Assembly: GCA_903921605.1 (NCBI GenBank)
Contig: CAIXQV010000014.1
Span: forward strand, 1-17,159
Source: an uncultured Planctomycetaceae bacterium
GTDB lineage: Bacteria; Planctomycetota; Planctomycetia; Planctomycetales; Planctomycetaceae
Direction of reading: 5' to 3'
Length of the DNA: 17,159 bases
The first letter of the stretch is position 1; each line of letters starts with the position of its first letter. Shown here one piece after another: positions 1 through 8,296 of the stretch. Position numbers and translations under genes: made by a program. Under the pieces are notes generated by a model. It did no database searches and was not told the origin of the DNA. It was given only the letters and a program-made list of their open reading frames with translations.

Positions 1-483
1 AGAACCACTCCGGTTGTTCACGACTTCAATAAGGATGGCCTACAGGATCTTGTGATGCTGGACCATGAAGGTTATCTGGCATTCTTCGAGCGAGAGCGAC
101 GAGACAACGCGGTCGTTCTCAAATCGCCGCAACGAGCTTTCATGGGGGAAGATGGTCAGCCCATCCGACTGAATCCCGGGACCGCCGGCCGCAGTGGTCG
201 ACGAAAACTTTGCGTGACCGACTGGGATGGCGATGGCCGCTTTGATCTGCTGCTCAACTCTGCCAACGCAGACTTCCTGAAGCAGGTCGATCATAAAGAC
301 GGACGCTGGGTCATGAAAAATGCAGGGACTTTGGCTCAGAAGAACATCGAAGGCCACGACGTGAGTCCGACAACGGTTGACTTCGATGGCAACGGGATCC
401 CTGACTTCGTCGGCGGTGCAGAAGATGGCAGGTTTTATTATCTTCGGAATCCTCGCAGCAGCGTGACACCAATAGCGCCCTAA
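1..483 (+). CDS. FG-GAP/VCBS repeat protein, C-terminal end (5' truncated by window)
   Basis: The frame is open from the first base and ends at TAA 481-483, giving 160 visible residues; the start lies outside the window. Three copies of a calcium-loop motif are visible: DFNKDGLQDLV near residue 9, DWDGDGRFDLL near residue 76, and DFDGNGIPDFV near residue 127. The D-x-D/N-x-D/N-G pattern is the signature of FG-GAP/VCBS beta-propeller repeats, which are mostly extracellular or surface proteins. The protein ends shortly after the last repeat (EDGRFYYLRNP), so the propeller is probably C-terminal. The substrate or partner is unknown. A dispersed repeat and a terminator-like hairpin follow the stop directly. 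The family call is firm; any specific function would be a guess. Confidence 0.85.
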   Translation, partial: RTTPVVHDFNKDGLQDLVMLDHEGYLAFFERERRDNAVVLKSPQRAFMGEDGQPIRLNPGTAGRSGRRKLCVTDWDGDGRFDLLLNSANADFLKQVDHKDGRWVMKNAGTLAQKNIEGHDVSPTTVDFDGNGIPDFVGGAEDGRFYYLRNPRSSVTPIAP

Positions 484-486
484 ATT

Positions 487-509
487 ATTCGTTTAACGGC
501 AAGCCGCAG
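487..509 (+). repeat. Dispersed 23-base repeat, copy 1
   Basis: Starts ATTCGTTTAACGG and ends AAGCCGCAG. It is identical over 23 bases to 9246-9268. Both copies lie in the same orientation a few bases after the stop codon of a plus-strand gene (4th base after the stop here, 8th at the second copy). It contains a short CGG-CAAG-CCG stem. I infer a dispersed 3'-end element. Confidence 0.7.
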
Positions 510-526
510 GCGACTGCGTTTCTTTT
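505..526 (+). terminator. Probable intrinsic terminator after the FG-GAP gene
   Basis: CGCAG (505-509) pairs with CTGCG (514-518) around a GCGA tetraloop of GNRA type, and is followed by TTTCTTTTT (519-527 region). It lies 22 bases after the stop and overlaps the end of the dispersed repeat. The stem is only five base pairs, so this is a moderate call. Confidence 0.5.
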
Positions 527-568
527 TCCGTCGCCACATCAACAAGTTCTCAAGACAGATCCATACCC

Positions 569-1531
569 ATGAACATCGTCACCATCAAAGATCACAACAG
601 CGGCTCGACAGCTCGCATCGCTGTTGATCGCGGCTTTAACTGTTTTCAATTCCTTGCTCGACTCACTGACGGCCGTGAAGTCGATGTGCTCGCGGCAACG
701 GATGATTTCGCGGAGGGCAAACAGCCCGAGACGCATCACGGGAATCCTCTGCTGTTTCCTTACCCGAATCGCATCGAAGGTGGCCGCTATTCCTGGAACG
801 GAAAAGAGTATCTGATCCCGACCGACCGAGTACTCTACGATTCCACCGGAAACGCCATTCATGGTCTGTGCCTTGATCGGCCGTGGCGAGTGATCCAGCA
901 GTCGGACGACAAGGTCACGGGAGCATTTCGCTTGAGCATCGATGCTCCGGATCGCCTCGCTTGCTGGCCGACGGATGCCGAGATTCATGTGAGCTATCAG
1001 GTGATCGGCAGCTGCCTGCGTTCAGAGATTCGAGTGTTCAATCCGGGCAGTCAAACAATGCCATGGGGATTCGGAACGCATGCGTATTTTCGAGTTCCAC
1101 TGTCGATGAACTCATCGGCCGATCAATGTCAGCTGACGATTCCGGCGTCAAAAGTCTGGAAGCTGACTGCCTGCTTGCCGTCAGGTGAAAAGACCGCGCC
1201 GCCAGAGAACGCCAGGCTTGATCAAGGCTGTCTGTTCAAAGGGCTCAAGGTCGACGATATTTACACGGATGTTGTGGCCGAGAACAACATCGTAACCTGT
1301 CGCATCACAGATCCAGCGGCCGGCGTCAAAGTGGAACAACGATGCCCGTCGATCTTTCGTGAACTGGTCGTGTTTACTCCGCCGTGGAGTAGTTCCGTTT
1401 GCATGGAACCCTATACCTGCGTGACCAACGCCATCAACCTGGAACAACGTGGAATCGATGCCGGTCTCCAGGTTCTGCAGCCCGGCGAGTCATGGACAGG
1501 CTGGATCGATATTGAGGCGATGAAGATCTGA
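569..1531 (+). CDS. Aldose 1-epimerase family protein (galactose mutarotase-like)
   Basis: A 320-residue protein of the aldose 1-epimerase fold (PF01263), which interconverts alpha and beta anomers of free sugars in the cytoplasm. No signal peptide is visible. Family landmarks are in order: NPLLFPYPNRI (residues 59-69) with the substrate-binding Arg at 68, HG at 98-99, GFGTHAYF (167-174) with the His at 171 expected as catalytic acid, and the catalytic-base region CMEPYT with Glu at 280. The full length is typical of the family. No clear Shine-Dalgarno precedes the ATG at 569, but the frame upstream holds the repeat and terminator. The gene converges with the propeller glycosidase gene, with 11 bases between stops. 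Its sugar specificity cannot be read from sequence; some relatives act on glucose-6-phosphate or unknown sugars. Confidence 0.85.
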   Translation: MNIVTIKDHNSGSTARIAVDRGFNCFQFLARLTDGREVDVLAATDDFAEGKQPETHHGNPLLFPYPNRIEGGRYSWNGKEYLIPTDRVLYDSTGNAIHGLCLDRPWRVIQQSDDKVTGAFRLSIDAPDRLACWPTDAEIHVSYQVIGSCLRSEIRVFNPGSQTMPWGFGTHAYFRVPLSMNSSADQCQLTIPASKVWKLTACLPSGEKTAPPENARLDQGCLFKGLKVDDIYTDVVAENNIVTCRITDPAAGVKVEQRCPSIFRELVVFTPPWSSSVCMEPYTCVTNAINLEQRGIDAGLQVLQPGESWTGWIDIEAMKI

Positions 1532-1542
1532 CGCTGGCGTAG

Positions 1543-2448
1543 CTACTTCAACTCATGCACGAAAACCTTGTCGTGCATTGTGTAGAGTCGCCAGCCGGTG
1601 CCATTCTGCACCAGTACTCCGCTGGACTTGTTCTCCGCCACCGGTCGCAATGGATTGTGAGAACTCTTCTTCCAGTGAATCAGGTCGTCTGATTCAAACA
1701 GGGTCGTGCACCACTGGCGAGGTTTCTCCGGGCTGCCTGTACCGTGCAACACGGCAAAGTATTTCCCGTCAACTTTGATCACCTGATTCATCGCAATCAT
1801 CAGACTATCGAACGGCTCGGGTCCCGGCTTGATGATGGGCTCATCGGAAACGTTAGTCCAGGTTTTCAAATCAGTTGATCGCGCTAACCAAATCCCGGCA
1901 TCACGTCGTTCGTAGAACAGATTCCAGACACCATTCTCAAACCATGCTGTGGGAGTTCCATAAGGCCCGGCTGGAATTGGCTGACCATTGGTGAGTCTGA
2001 CATCCAGGGTTCCCAGTCGCTTCCATTGAATGCCATCTGTTGATTCCAGCAACTGAGCCTGATCTCCGGCCCCTTCGGCAAACATGAGATATCTCTGATT
2101 GTCACGAACAACAATGATGTCTTCGACCCAGAAGTCGGAGATGATCGGGTTCTGTGGATGGCGAGTCCAACTGATTCCATCCATCGATGTGGCGTATCCC
2201 AGCTTCATCGTCAGAGGTTGTTTGTCGGGATCGTAGCCCGTGTACCACATCTTCCATGAGTCGCCGTCTTTCATCACCCAGCCACGTTCCCGAATCTTTG
2301 CGTCCCACTGGCCGGGAGCCGCTTCAAAGATCGGAGTGGTCTGGACGGGCTCAAAGATTGGATGATTCAGCAGTCGATCATCGGCCTCGCACTGACTCAG
2401 GAATAACACACAGCAGAACAGACCCAGAGCAGATCGACGAAGACACAT
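1543..2448 (-). CDS. Secreted five-bladed beta-propeller glycosidase-like protein (GH43/GH32/GH130-type fold)
   Basis: 301 residues. The N-terminus (MCLRRS then LGLFCCVLFLSQC) is a signal peptide, so export is likely; LSQC resembles a lipobox but has Gln where Gly/Ala/Ser is usual. The mature part shows repeated blades with the W-x-x-[FWY]Y or SxDGxxW pattern: WKMWYTGYD and SMDGISWTRH, RYLMFAEG and STDGIQWKRL, WNLFYERR and STDLKTWTN, YFAVLHG and SDDLIHWKK. This fits a five-bladed propeller like GH43/GH32/GH130 glycosidases. I cannot assign the catalytic triad or the substrate. AGGAG (complement of 2458-2462) lies nine bases before the ATG, supporting this start. The gene follows the DUF1080 gene but is separated from it by a terminator, so it probably has its own promoter or depends on read-through. 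Confidence 0.75.
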   Translation of the reverse strand: MCLRRSALGLFCCVLFLSQCEADDRLLNHPIFEPVQTTPIFEAAPGQWDAKIRERGWVMKDGDSWKMWYTGYDPDKQPLTMKLGYATSMDGISWTRHPQNPIISDFWVEDIIVVRDNQRYLMFAEGAGDQAQLLESTDGIQWKRLGTLDVRLTNGQPIPAGPYGTPTAWFENGVWNLFYERRDAGIWLARSTDLKTWTNVSDEPIIKPGPEPFDSLMIAMNQVIKVDGKYFAVLHGTGSPEKPRQWCTTLFESDDLIHWKKSSHNPLRPVAENKSSGVLVQNGTGWRLYTMHDKVFVHELK

Positions 2449-2489
2449 GAGGTGTTACTCCTGTACGCAAGCCAACAACAAGTCCACAA

Positions 2490-2523
2490 ATAAAAAGCCC
2501 GGCCTTTGAAGAAAGCCGGGCTT
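2490..2523 (-). terminator. Intrinsic terminator of the DUF1080 gene
   Basis: AAGCCCGGC (2495-2503) and GCCGGGCTT (2515-2523) form a perfect nine-base-pair stem with an 11-base loop. Read on the minus strand the stem is followed by a T-rich run (TTTTTATTTG, overlapping the stem foot). It lies 31 bases after the DUF1080 stop, in the right orientation. Confidence 0.85.
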
Positions 2524-2554
2524 CGCAGAACTCTTAGCGATCAGCACCGCCAGA

Positions 2555-3868
2555 TTATGGCAGACGCTTGATGCTTACATTACGGAAGGAAACCGGATCG
2601 TTGTGGCCCGCGAATCCAAAGAAGCCGGTCTTGCGATCTTTGCCTGGGTGCGGTGAATTGGCCATGTATTCGGTGACTGCGGACAGGTCGCCGTCCAGAA
2701 TAACATTGCCGTTCACTTCAACCTTGATCTTGCTGCCGTCAACAGTGACTTCCTGGAAGTTCCAGGTACCGGCCGGACGCAGGAATCCTCGCTTGGCAGG
2801 AATCATGCCGTAGGCTGAACCGTGATACTGGCGAGCATCAAGCTTTGCATACTTTTCATGCTCTGAATCCAATACCTGCAGTTCGCACATTGCGGCGTAG
2901 GCTGGGTCGCCTGTGCCGTCGGTGCGAATCGCCAGGCCATTGTTGCCACCTGGCGGAACCTGAAATTCAAGACGTACCACAAAATTAGAGTACTCATCGG
3001 TCGTGTGCAGAATTCCGCCGTGACCAGCTTTGCAACGAATTGCACCGTCGACAACTTCGTAGTTTTCGTTTGCTCCACCCCAGCCTGTCAGATCAGTGCC
3101 GTTAAACTTCGATTCGAAGCCGTCCACATGGCTTTCGGCCAGAATACGATTAGCTTCTTCAGCGGGAATTTCACGGATATAGATATTCTTCCAGCGGATT
3201 TCTCCACCGTGAGTCTGCAGCATGATCGGGCCCTTCAAAAACAGTGGTGAAGGACGATCAAAGTAGTTTTCCATGATCGCATTGTCGACGACATGCTTGC
3301 CGTTCAACCATACGCTGGTGCGCGCACCAATCTGACGAATCTTGAAACTGTTCCATTCACCGAAAGCTTTGTCAGCCAACTCAGAAGGATCTTTCCCAGC
3401 CGCTCCCGGACTATTGTTCCACAGCCCGCCGCTTCCTTTGTTTGCACCAATGCTGAACTTAGCTTCTTCGGTGAAGTCCCAGATCTGAACCTGAGGATTG
3501 GCCTTCAGGTAGATCCCGCTGTCGGCGAGAGCAACCGTCTTGTAGTCGATCAGGAATTCATAGTCCGTAAACTCTTCATCAGTCGTCAGATACGCACCGT
3601 GGCCATCGTTAACGAGCTCTTCGTTTTCGACAGTCCAATGGTCTTTGGCGTCTTTGGTCCATTCCGCGATCTGCTTGTCTCGCATATCGGCAGGCATTTT
3701 GGCCAGATCACGAGGATCGAAGTGAGGCATTCCGTGCCATCCTGTCAGATCCTTCCCGTTAAACAGCGGGCGGAAGCCTTCCGGGACTTCGGCAGCCGAC
3801 AGGGAAGGAGCAATAACCAACAGGAACGCGCTGGCAAGCGAAGCCAGCAGAGGCGTTCGGTATTTCAT
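2555..3868 (-). CDS. Secreted protein with two tandem DUF1080 (3-keto-disaccharide hydrolase-type) domains
   Basis: 437 residues from the chosen start. The signal peptide is MKYRTPLLASLASAFLLVIA then PSLSA-A. Two homologous DUF1080 (PF06439) jelly-roll domains follow, each opening with the family hallmark: LFNGKDLTGW at 35-44 and KFNGTDLTGW at 254-263. The family occurs in large numbers in planctomycetes; characterised members hydrolyse 3-keto-glycosides in the periplasm, and others only bind sugar. The longest open frame begins 69 bases further upstream, but I start at 3868 because the signal peptide begins there and GGAG lies six bases before that ATG. Domain 1 carries the inserted QVQIWDF and LWNNSP segments typical of the family; domain 2 has CELQVLD and SAYGM in equivalent places. 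An intrinsic terminator follows. Substrate unknown. Confidence 0.85.
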   Translation of the reverse strand: MKYRTPLLASLASAFLLVIAPSLSAAEVPEGFRPLFNGKDLTGWHGMPHFDPRDLAKMPADMRDKQIAEWTKDAKDHWTVENEELVNDGHGAYLTTDEEFTDYEFLIDYKTVALADSGIYLKANPQVQIWDFTEEAKFSIGANKGSGGLWNNSPGAAGKDPSELADKAFGEWNSFKIRQIGARTSVWLNGKHVVDNAIMENYFDRPSPLFLKGPIMLQTHGGEIRWKNIYIREIPAEEANRILAESHVDGFESKFNGTDLTGWGGANENYEVVDGAIRCKAGHGGILHTTDEYSNFVVRLEFQVPPGGNNGLAIRTDGTGDPAYAAMCELQVLDSEHEKYAKLDARQYHGSAYGMIPAKRGFLRPAGTWNFQEVTVDGSKIKVEVNGNVILDGDLSAVTEYMANSPHPGKDRKTGFFGFAGHNDPVSFRNVSIKRLP

Positions 3869-4386
3869 AAGAGTCTCCGGGCGGGTAAAGGTTCTATCGA
3901 GGCGGGCAATGGTGTGTTTAAGCAGGCTATCGCTCAACAGGCAACCGTTGAGCTATCAGAGATTAACGAAATCCTGCGAACGCGAAAACCTTCACAATGC
4001 GACTTTGAGCATCCAACGGAAAATGAGCGCCTGCCAATCTCTTCAAGAGCGCCCTTTGGCCCGACTGGCATCACGAGGATCAGGCCTCAAATAGGAGTCG
4101 ACATTAGAAAAGATCGCCCGACAGAACCAGGACGGACTCCCAAACTGGTCCCGGAATCGCAGGGAAAAGCGTCCGGCAAGGCTGGCTTATCCGGGTTTAT
4201 TTAGCGTCTCCAAACCCCGTACCGATCTTTGAAACCGGTGCATTTCCGACAACAGGAATGATCAAGGTCGCCCAGAAGCAGGTCCCTACTGAGGAAGGCG
4301 AAGTCGGCATTGACACGGGTGGCCAACTAACCAACACTAAGATACATTTTCGTATGCCAGTTCGGATTCCCACTTGAAAGACCACG
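3869..4386. other. Non-coding stretch between divergent genes
   Basis: 518 bases between the DUF1080 gene (leftward) and the small membrane protein (rightward), expected to hold both promoters. No RNA gene, strong hairpin or repeat was seen. A plus-strand frame open from 4108 to TGA 4375-4377 has its first ATG only at 4258 (39 codons), and the minus frame over 4197-4385 begins with GTG; neither looks like a recognisable protein. Confidence 0.5.
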
Positions 4387-4791
4387 ATGAGCTACAACCC
4401 TTTCGAAGCCCCGGCATCAAACTCCCGTGTTATTGGAATAGTCAGCGGATCTCGCGAGGACCTGCTAAAAGTGGCAAAGTATCAGAAGGGGATTCTTGTT
4501 TGCATTCTGGTTTACATTCTGGCAGTTGCTGGCCAGTTTGCGTTACCGCTGCAGATCCGTCCACTGGTTGGCCTGGGCGTTCTTGTCGTTGGATTAATCG
4601 CGGCCGTTTTCACCATCAGGCTGGCCATGAAAACGCACGGAACCGTTCTCGGCATCATCCTGGGAATCCTCTGCCTTGTGCCAATTCTTGGTCTCTTGAT
4701 CCTGCTGCTGGTCAACCAGAAAGCAACGACGGTTTTGCAACTCAACGGCATTAAAGTTGGCTTGCTGGGGGCGGACCTCAGTTCGCTCTGA
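4387..4791 (+). CDS. Small membrane protein with planctomycete-type NPFEAP N-terminus
   Basis: 134 residues. The protein opens MSYNPFEAPA, an N-terminal tag I associate with small planctomycete membrane proteins, followed by a short soluble part ending LLKVAKYQKG. Three hydrophobic segments lie at about 36-52, 58-81 and 86-109. The tail reads NQKATTVLQLNGIKVGLLGA, a segment that resembles a conserved C-terminal motif of uncharacterised membrane proteins. Together the KYQK, three-helix and C-terminal motifs suggest a real conserved family, but no function is known to me. No strong ribosome binding site precedes the ATG. The short GGCCG-ATT-CGGCC palindrome right after the stop (4792-4804) lacks a T-run. 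Confidence 0.75.
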   Translation: MSYNPFEAPASNSRVIGIVSGSREDLLKVAKYQKGILVCILVYILAVAGQFALPLQIRPLVGLGVLVVGLIAAVFTIRLAMKTHGTVLGIILGILCLVPILGLLILLLVNQKATTVLQLNGIKVGLLGADLSSL

Positions 4792-5010
4792 GGCCGATTC
4801 GGCCAAAACGGTTGTGGGGTTGATCGTTTACCGCCAAGACCCTTTAAAACAAGTAGCCGGGATACTCCGTGTGCCGTCCGCCAAGTGCGAAAACCCTTTC
4901 GTTCTCGAGATGACCGCGAATGGAATGTTCCGACTACGTTGCTTCACTGCACGGTATTTGCGGTCAACATAACTGCTGTTTTGCCGATTCCATACGACTC
5001 CGGCAGGTTC

Positions 5011-5047
5011 TGACCCAGTCTTCTGGGAGTTTTTTACCGAAACTCCC
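5011..5047 (+). promoter_or_regulatory. Two mutually exclusive hairpins upstream of murE (attenuator-like)
   Basis: CCCAG (5014-5018) can pair with CTGGG (5023-5027) and is closely followed by a T6 run (5030-5035), resembling a weak intrinsic terminator. The GGG of that stem is also the start of a longer alternative stem, GGGAGTTT (5025-5032) with AAACTCCC (5040-5047), which would disrupt the first. It may only be the terminator of the preceding membrane-protein gene. Confidence 0.35.
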
Positions 5048-5099
5048 CGCGCGACGGTGATGGACATCCATTCGGTATGATGAGAAAGCCAAACTGCGG

Positions 5100-5128
5100 T
5101 TGACCCAGTTTTTGCCCAGAGTGACAAT
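5100..5128 (+). promoter_or_regulatory. Candidate sigma-70-type promoter of murE
   Basis: TTGACC (5100-5105), a 17-base spacer, and GACAAT (5123-5128). This is close to the TTGACA/TATAAT consensus at ideal spacing and would give a leader of roughly 37 bases before the murE ATG. It lies downstream of the hairpin pair at 5011-5047, so that pair would not be in this transcript. Pattern match only. Confidence 0.35.
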
Positions 5129-5171
5129 CAGGAGCCAATTGTTATTCCTTATTTAACAAACAGCTCACAAA

Positions 5172-6695
5172 ATGAATTTGTCTGGCATGGAAGTCAGCTC
5201 GCTCAGCCTTCGTGAGACATTAGGCCCGGTCAGTTTTGTCAGCGCCGGGGATGTTGTTGCGTCTTCGTTTTGCTGCGACAGCCGTAACCTTCGTCCGGGA
5301 GAAGTCTTCGTGGCTGTCCCCGGGAAATCTCATGACGGCCACGGATTTATCGAAGCCGCGGTTTCCGCCGGGGCGTCGGCGGTGATGGTTGAACGGCCTC
5401 ACGCCAGGATCAACATTCCTCAATGTGTGGTCCCTGACGTCCGCGCGGCTTTTGCAAAAATCTGTCTGGCGCAGCACGGGAATCCTCAACGAAACGTAAC
5501 CGTGGCCGGTGTGACAGGAACCAATGGCAAGACCACATCAACGTGGCTACTGCGAGCGATCCTCGAATCAGCCGGTCGAACCACAGGCTTACTGGGGACA
5601 ATCGAATACAGCAACGGCCGCGCACGTTCGGTGGCTGCACTGACAACTCCAGCTCCACCGCAGATTGCTCATCTGTTTGCCGACATGGCCAAACAACGAG
5701 CCTCCCACTGCGTCATGGAGATCAGCAGTCACGCTTTGGATCAGCGCCGTTGTGCGGCATTGCCGTTGGCCGTTGCGGCAATTACGAATATTACACGAGA
5801 TCACTTCGACTATCACGGCGACGTCCGCAATTATCGAACTGCGAAATCTCGAATCGCCGATCTGCTACAGCCAGGTGCTCCGCTATTGATCGGCGTGGAC
5901 GATCCGGGCTGCCGAGCTGTCCTCGATCTGCTGCCTTCAAGCACCAATGTGACGACATTTGGCTTCTCAGAAACGGCACAAACACGTGTTGAGCTGACTT
6001 CGGCCACTCCACGATCTCAGACTCTGCGAATGCATCTGAAGTCCGGAACAGTTGAGTTCATCTCTTCCCTGGTCGGACGCCACAACGCTCTCAATCTTCT
6101 GACGGCGGCGGCGATGGCCGAGCAGCTTGGCTTGGATCTGCCGATCATTGCGGACTCACTTTCGGCCGTGACAGAAATCCCCGGTCGCATGGAACGTATT
6201 GACCTCGGCCAGCCTTTCACAATGCTGGTCGATTACGCCCACACCCCAGACGGCATTACTCATTGCCTCGCGACGGCTCGCGCATTGACTCCAGGACGCG
6301 TGATACTGGTCTTTGGTGCAGGCGGAGATCGAGATCGCGAGAAACGGCCACTGATGGCTCAGGCTGCAAGCCCTGCCGATTCGATCATTGTGACCTCTGA
6401 CAATCCTCGTTCAGAATCACCGACAAAAATCATTGATGAAATCTGTCAGGGCTTTGTGTCACTGGATCATGTTCAAACCTGCGTTGATCGCAATCTGGCA
6501 ATTCAGATGGCCGCGAAGATGGCTCAGCCTGGAGATGTGGTCATCATCGCCGGACGAGGTCACGAGTCGATTCAGCAAATTGGTGCTCGCTCCATCAGTT
6601 TTGATGACCGCAAAGTCACTCGTCGAATCCTGCGTGAACTGCAGGCTTTGCGATCCGATTCAGAACACCGCGTCCCCAACGCGGTTCCCGCCTGA
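5172..6695 (+). CDS. murE: UDP-N-acetylmuramoyl-L-alanyl-D-glutamate--2,6-diaminopimelate ligase (MurE)
   Basis: 507 residues. It catalyses ATP-dependent addition of the third stem-peptide residue to UDP-MurNAc-L-Ala-D-Glu in the cytoplasm. The three Mur ligase domains are present: the N-terminal UDP-binding domain (CDSRNLRPGEVFVAVPG, 35-51), the central ATPase with P-loop GTNGKTT (116-122), ISSHALDQRR (184-193), DHFDYHG (210-216) and the Lys expected to be carbamylated in YRTAK (225), and the C-terminal domain with DYAHTPD (354-360). DNPR at 410-413 is the signature of meso-diaminopimelate-adding enzymes, as opposed to lysine-adding ones, and GRGHE (461-465) completes the set. No motif is missing. 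An alternative ATG lies at residue 6. It is first in a murE-murF-uppP plus-strand block, 102 bases before murF. Confidence 0.95.
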   Translation: MNLSGMEVSSLSLRETLGPVSFVSAGDVVASSFCCDSRNLRPGEVFVAVPGKSHDGHGFIEAAVSAGASAVMVERPHARINIPQCVVPDVRAAFAKICLAQHGNPQRNVTVAGVTGTNGKTTSTWLLRAILESAGRTTGLLGTIEYSNGRARSVAALTTPAPPQIAHLFADMAKQRASHCVMEISSHALDQRRCAALPLAVAAITNITRDHFDYHGDVRNYRTAKSRIADLLQPGAPLLIGVDDPGCRAVLDLLPSSTNVTTFGFSETAQTRVELTSATPRSQTLRMHLKSGTVEFISSLVGRHNALNLLTAAAMAEQLGLDLPIIADSLSAVTEIPGRMERIDLGQPFTMLVDYAHTPDGITHCLATARALTPGRVILVFGAGGDRDREKRPLMAQAASPADSIIVTSDNPRSESPTKIIDEICQGFVSLDHVQTCVDRNLAIQMAAKMAQPGDVVIIAGRGHESIQQIGARSISFDDRKVTRRILRELQALRSDSEHRVPNAVPA

Positions 6696-6797
6696 TTTTT
6701 AGCTTCTATTTCCCAGTCCAATGCTCACCGCAGGGGCCTGTCCCCTGAACCCCAACGAACCTGGATCAATCCTGATCATGGTTCTGGAAATCTCCTC

Positions 6798-8237
6798 ATG
6801 TTCCCCTGCAACGTTACGCAGTTGATCAGGATCGTATCCGGACAGTCGACAGCCCCATCGGCTGACGAACCTGTCACCGGCGTTTCCATCGACAGCCGCA
6901 CGGTCAAACCGGGCGATGCGTTCTTTGCGCTGCCGGGCTCGAAGAGTCATGGAGTTTTATACGCCGACGAAGCCATCGCTCGAGGAGCTGTCTGTGTGAT
7001 CGCCGAGTCGACAACAGCAGAGCAGAATCAGCTCCGCTCCCCAATGGTGCGTTTTCATTCCACCGACAGTGTGGAAATCGACAGCCGCATCATTCGAGTT
7101 CCCTCCGCACTAACGTCGCTGCAGCAACTCGCCACCTGGAATCGACAACAATCAGCCGCTCTGATCATCGGTGTCACCGGCAGTGTTGGTAAGACAACCA
7201 CACGACAGATGATCGCGTCGGTTCTGAATCGTGAGTTTCACGGCATCCAGAGTCCCCGGAATTTCAACAACGAGCTGGGCGTTCCGCTAAGCCTTCTGCA
7301 GCTCAAAGCAGACCATGATTTCGCCGCTCTGGAAATGGGAGCCGGACGAGTCGGCGACATTCGGAAACTTACCGAGATCGCTCAACCGGAATTCGGAGTG
7401 ATCACGAGAGTCGCGCCGGCCCATGTAGAAACTTTCGGCAGTCTTGATCTGATCCGGCAGGCCAAACAGGAACTTGCAGAGGCCATCGGCCCCGATGGAA
7501 CCGTCTTCCTGAATGCCGACGATGATGCTGTTCGCCAGATGGAAGCTTCTGTTCGCGGCAATGTCGTGCTGTATGGTTTCAGCTCTGATGCACACGTCCG
7601 CGCCACGAATGTTGTGACAAATACAAACCGATCCGTCATCACGGTGGATGGCCGCGAGTTCCAGTTCCAGGGGCCTCGCCATCTGGCAACGGCTGCACTC
7701 GCCGCTATCGCTGTCGGACGCATCGCTGGAATGGCAGACAGTCGAATCGCCGATGGGCTGGCCGGATTCCAGCTTGATGCAGGTCGCGGTCGCATGGTGA
7801 ACCGTGAACCATGGACTGTGATCGACGATTCCTACAACGCCAGCCCGGCCAGTGTTGTCGGAGCTATCCAGGGACTCGCTGACTGGCCCAACTCCAGACA
7901 TCGAATTCTGGTGCTCGGCGACATGCTGGAACTGGGAAAGGATTCAGCCGCGGCGCATTTCGAGATTGGCCGACATCTGGCGTCTTCAAAAGTTGATCAC
8001 ACGTTGGTCTATGGGCAGTTCGCGGAAAGCGTTGTGGAGGGCGCCCGGTCTACCGGAGTGACTCTGAATCACATATCCGTCTTTCATGATCTCGCAACGC
8101 TGCAGGTCATGTTGGATTGCATCATGACTCCCGGTGACGTCGTCCTCGTGAAGGGCTCGAGAGGCATGCAGATGGAGCATGTCGTGCAATGGCTGCAGCA
8201 ACAAGGCTCGGCCTGTTCCGCTCGCGCAGCTGCGTAG
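6798..8237 (+). CDS. murF: UDP-N-acetylmuramoyl-tripeptide--D-alanyl-D-alanine ligase (MurF)
   Basis: 479 residues. It completes the UDP-MurNAc-pentapeptide by adding D-Ala-D-Ala, using ATP, in the cytoplasm. The N-terminal domain shows VSIDSRTVKPGDAFFALPG (29-47). The P-loop is GVTGSVGKTTT (125-135), followed by SPRNFNNELGVPLSLL (152-167), ALEMGAGRVGDI (177-188) and PAHVETFGS (207-215). The C-terminal domain carries DDSYNASP (343-350) and LGDMLELG (373-380), both MurF hallmarks, and ends with KGSRGMQMEHVV. All expected motifs are present and the length is normal. GGAAA (6786-6790) lies seven bases before the ATG. The 102-base gap after murE holds a six-pair hairpin (CAGGGG 6731-6736 / CCCCTG 6742-6747) without a T-run, so co-transcription with murE is likely. 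Confidence 0.95.
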   Translation: MFPCNVTQLIRIVSGQSTAPSADEPVTGVSIDSRTVKPGDAFFALPGSKSHGVLYADEAIARGAVCVIAESTTAEQNQLRSPMVRFHSTDSVEIDSRIIRVPSALTSLQQLATWNRQQSAALIIGVTGSVGKTTTRQMIASVLNREFHGIQSPRNFNNELGVPLSLLQLKADHDFAALEMGAGRVGDIRKLTEIAQPEFGVITRVAPAHVETFGSLDLIRQAKQELAEAIGPDGTVFLNADDDAVRQMEASVRGNVVLYGFSSDAHVRATNVVTNTNRSVITVDGREFQFQGPRHLATAALAAIAVGRIAGMADSRIADGLAGFQLDAGRGRMVNREPWTVIDDSYNASPASVVGAIQGLADWPNSRHRILVLGDMLELGKDSAAAHFEIGRHLASSKVDHTLVYGQFAESVVEGARSTGVTLNHISVFHDLATLQVMLDCIMTPGDVVLVKGSRGMQMEHVVQWLQQQGSACSARAAA

Positions 8238-8296
8238 TTGGTCATCATTGACACGACGGCGTCGGCGAGAATAGAAACATTCCGGAAGAACCATCC

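Noticed and set aside
3293..4204. Plus-strand open frame of 303 codons
   Set aside because: Mostly antisense to the well-supported DUF1080 gene; no domain recognisable, and the real gene has a signal peptide, ribosome binding site and terminator.
4108..4377. Possible short plus-strand coding frame before the small membrane protein
   Set aside because: Open for 89 codons but the first ATG leaves only 39 codons, with no ribosome binding site and no recognisable motif; a remnant cannot be excluded.
7287..7901. Minus-strand open frame of 204 codons
   Set aside because: Antisense shadow of murF, whose motifs are all intact.
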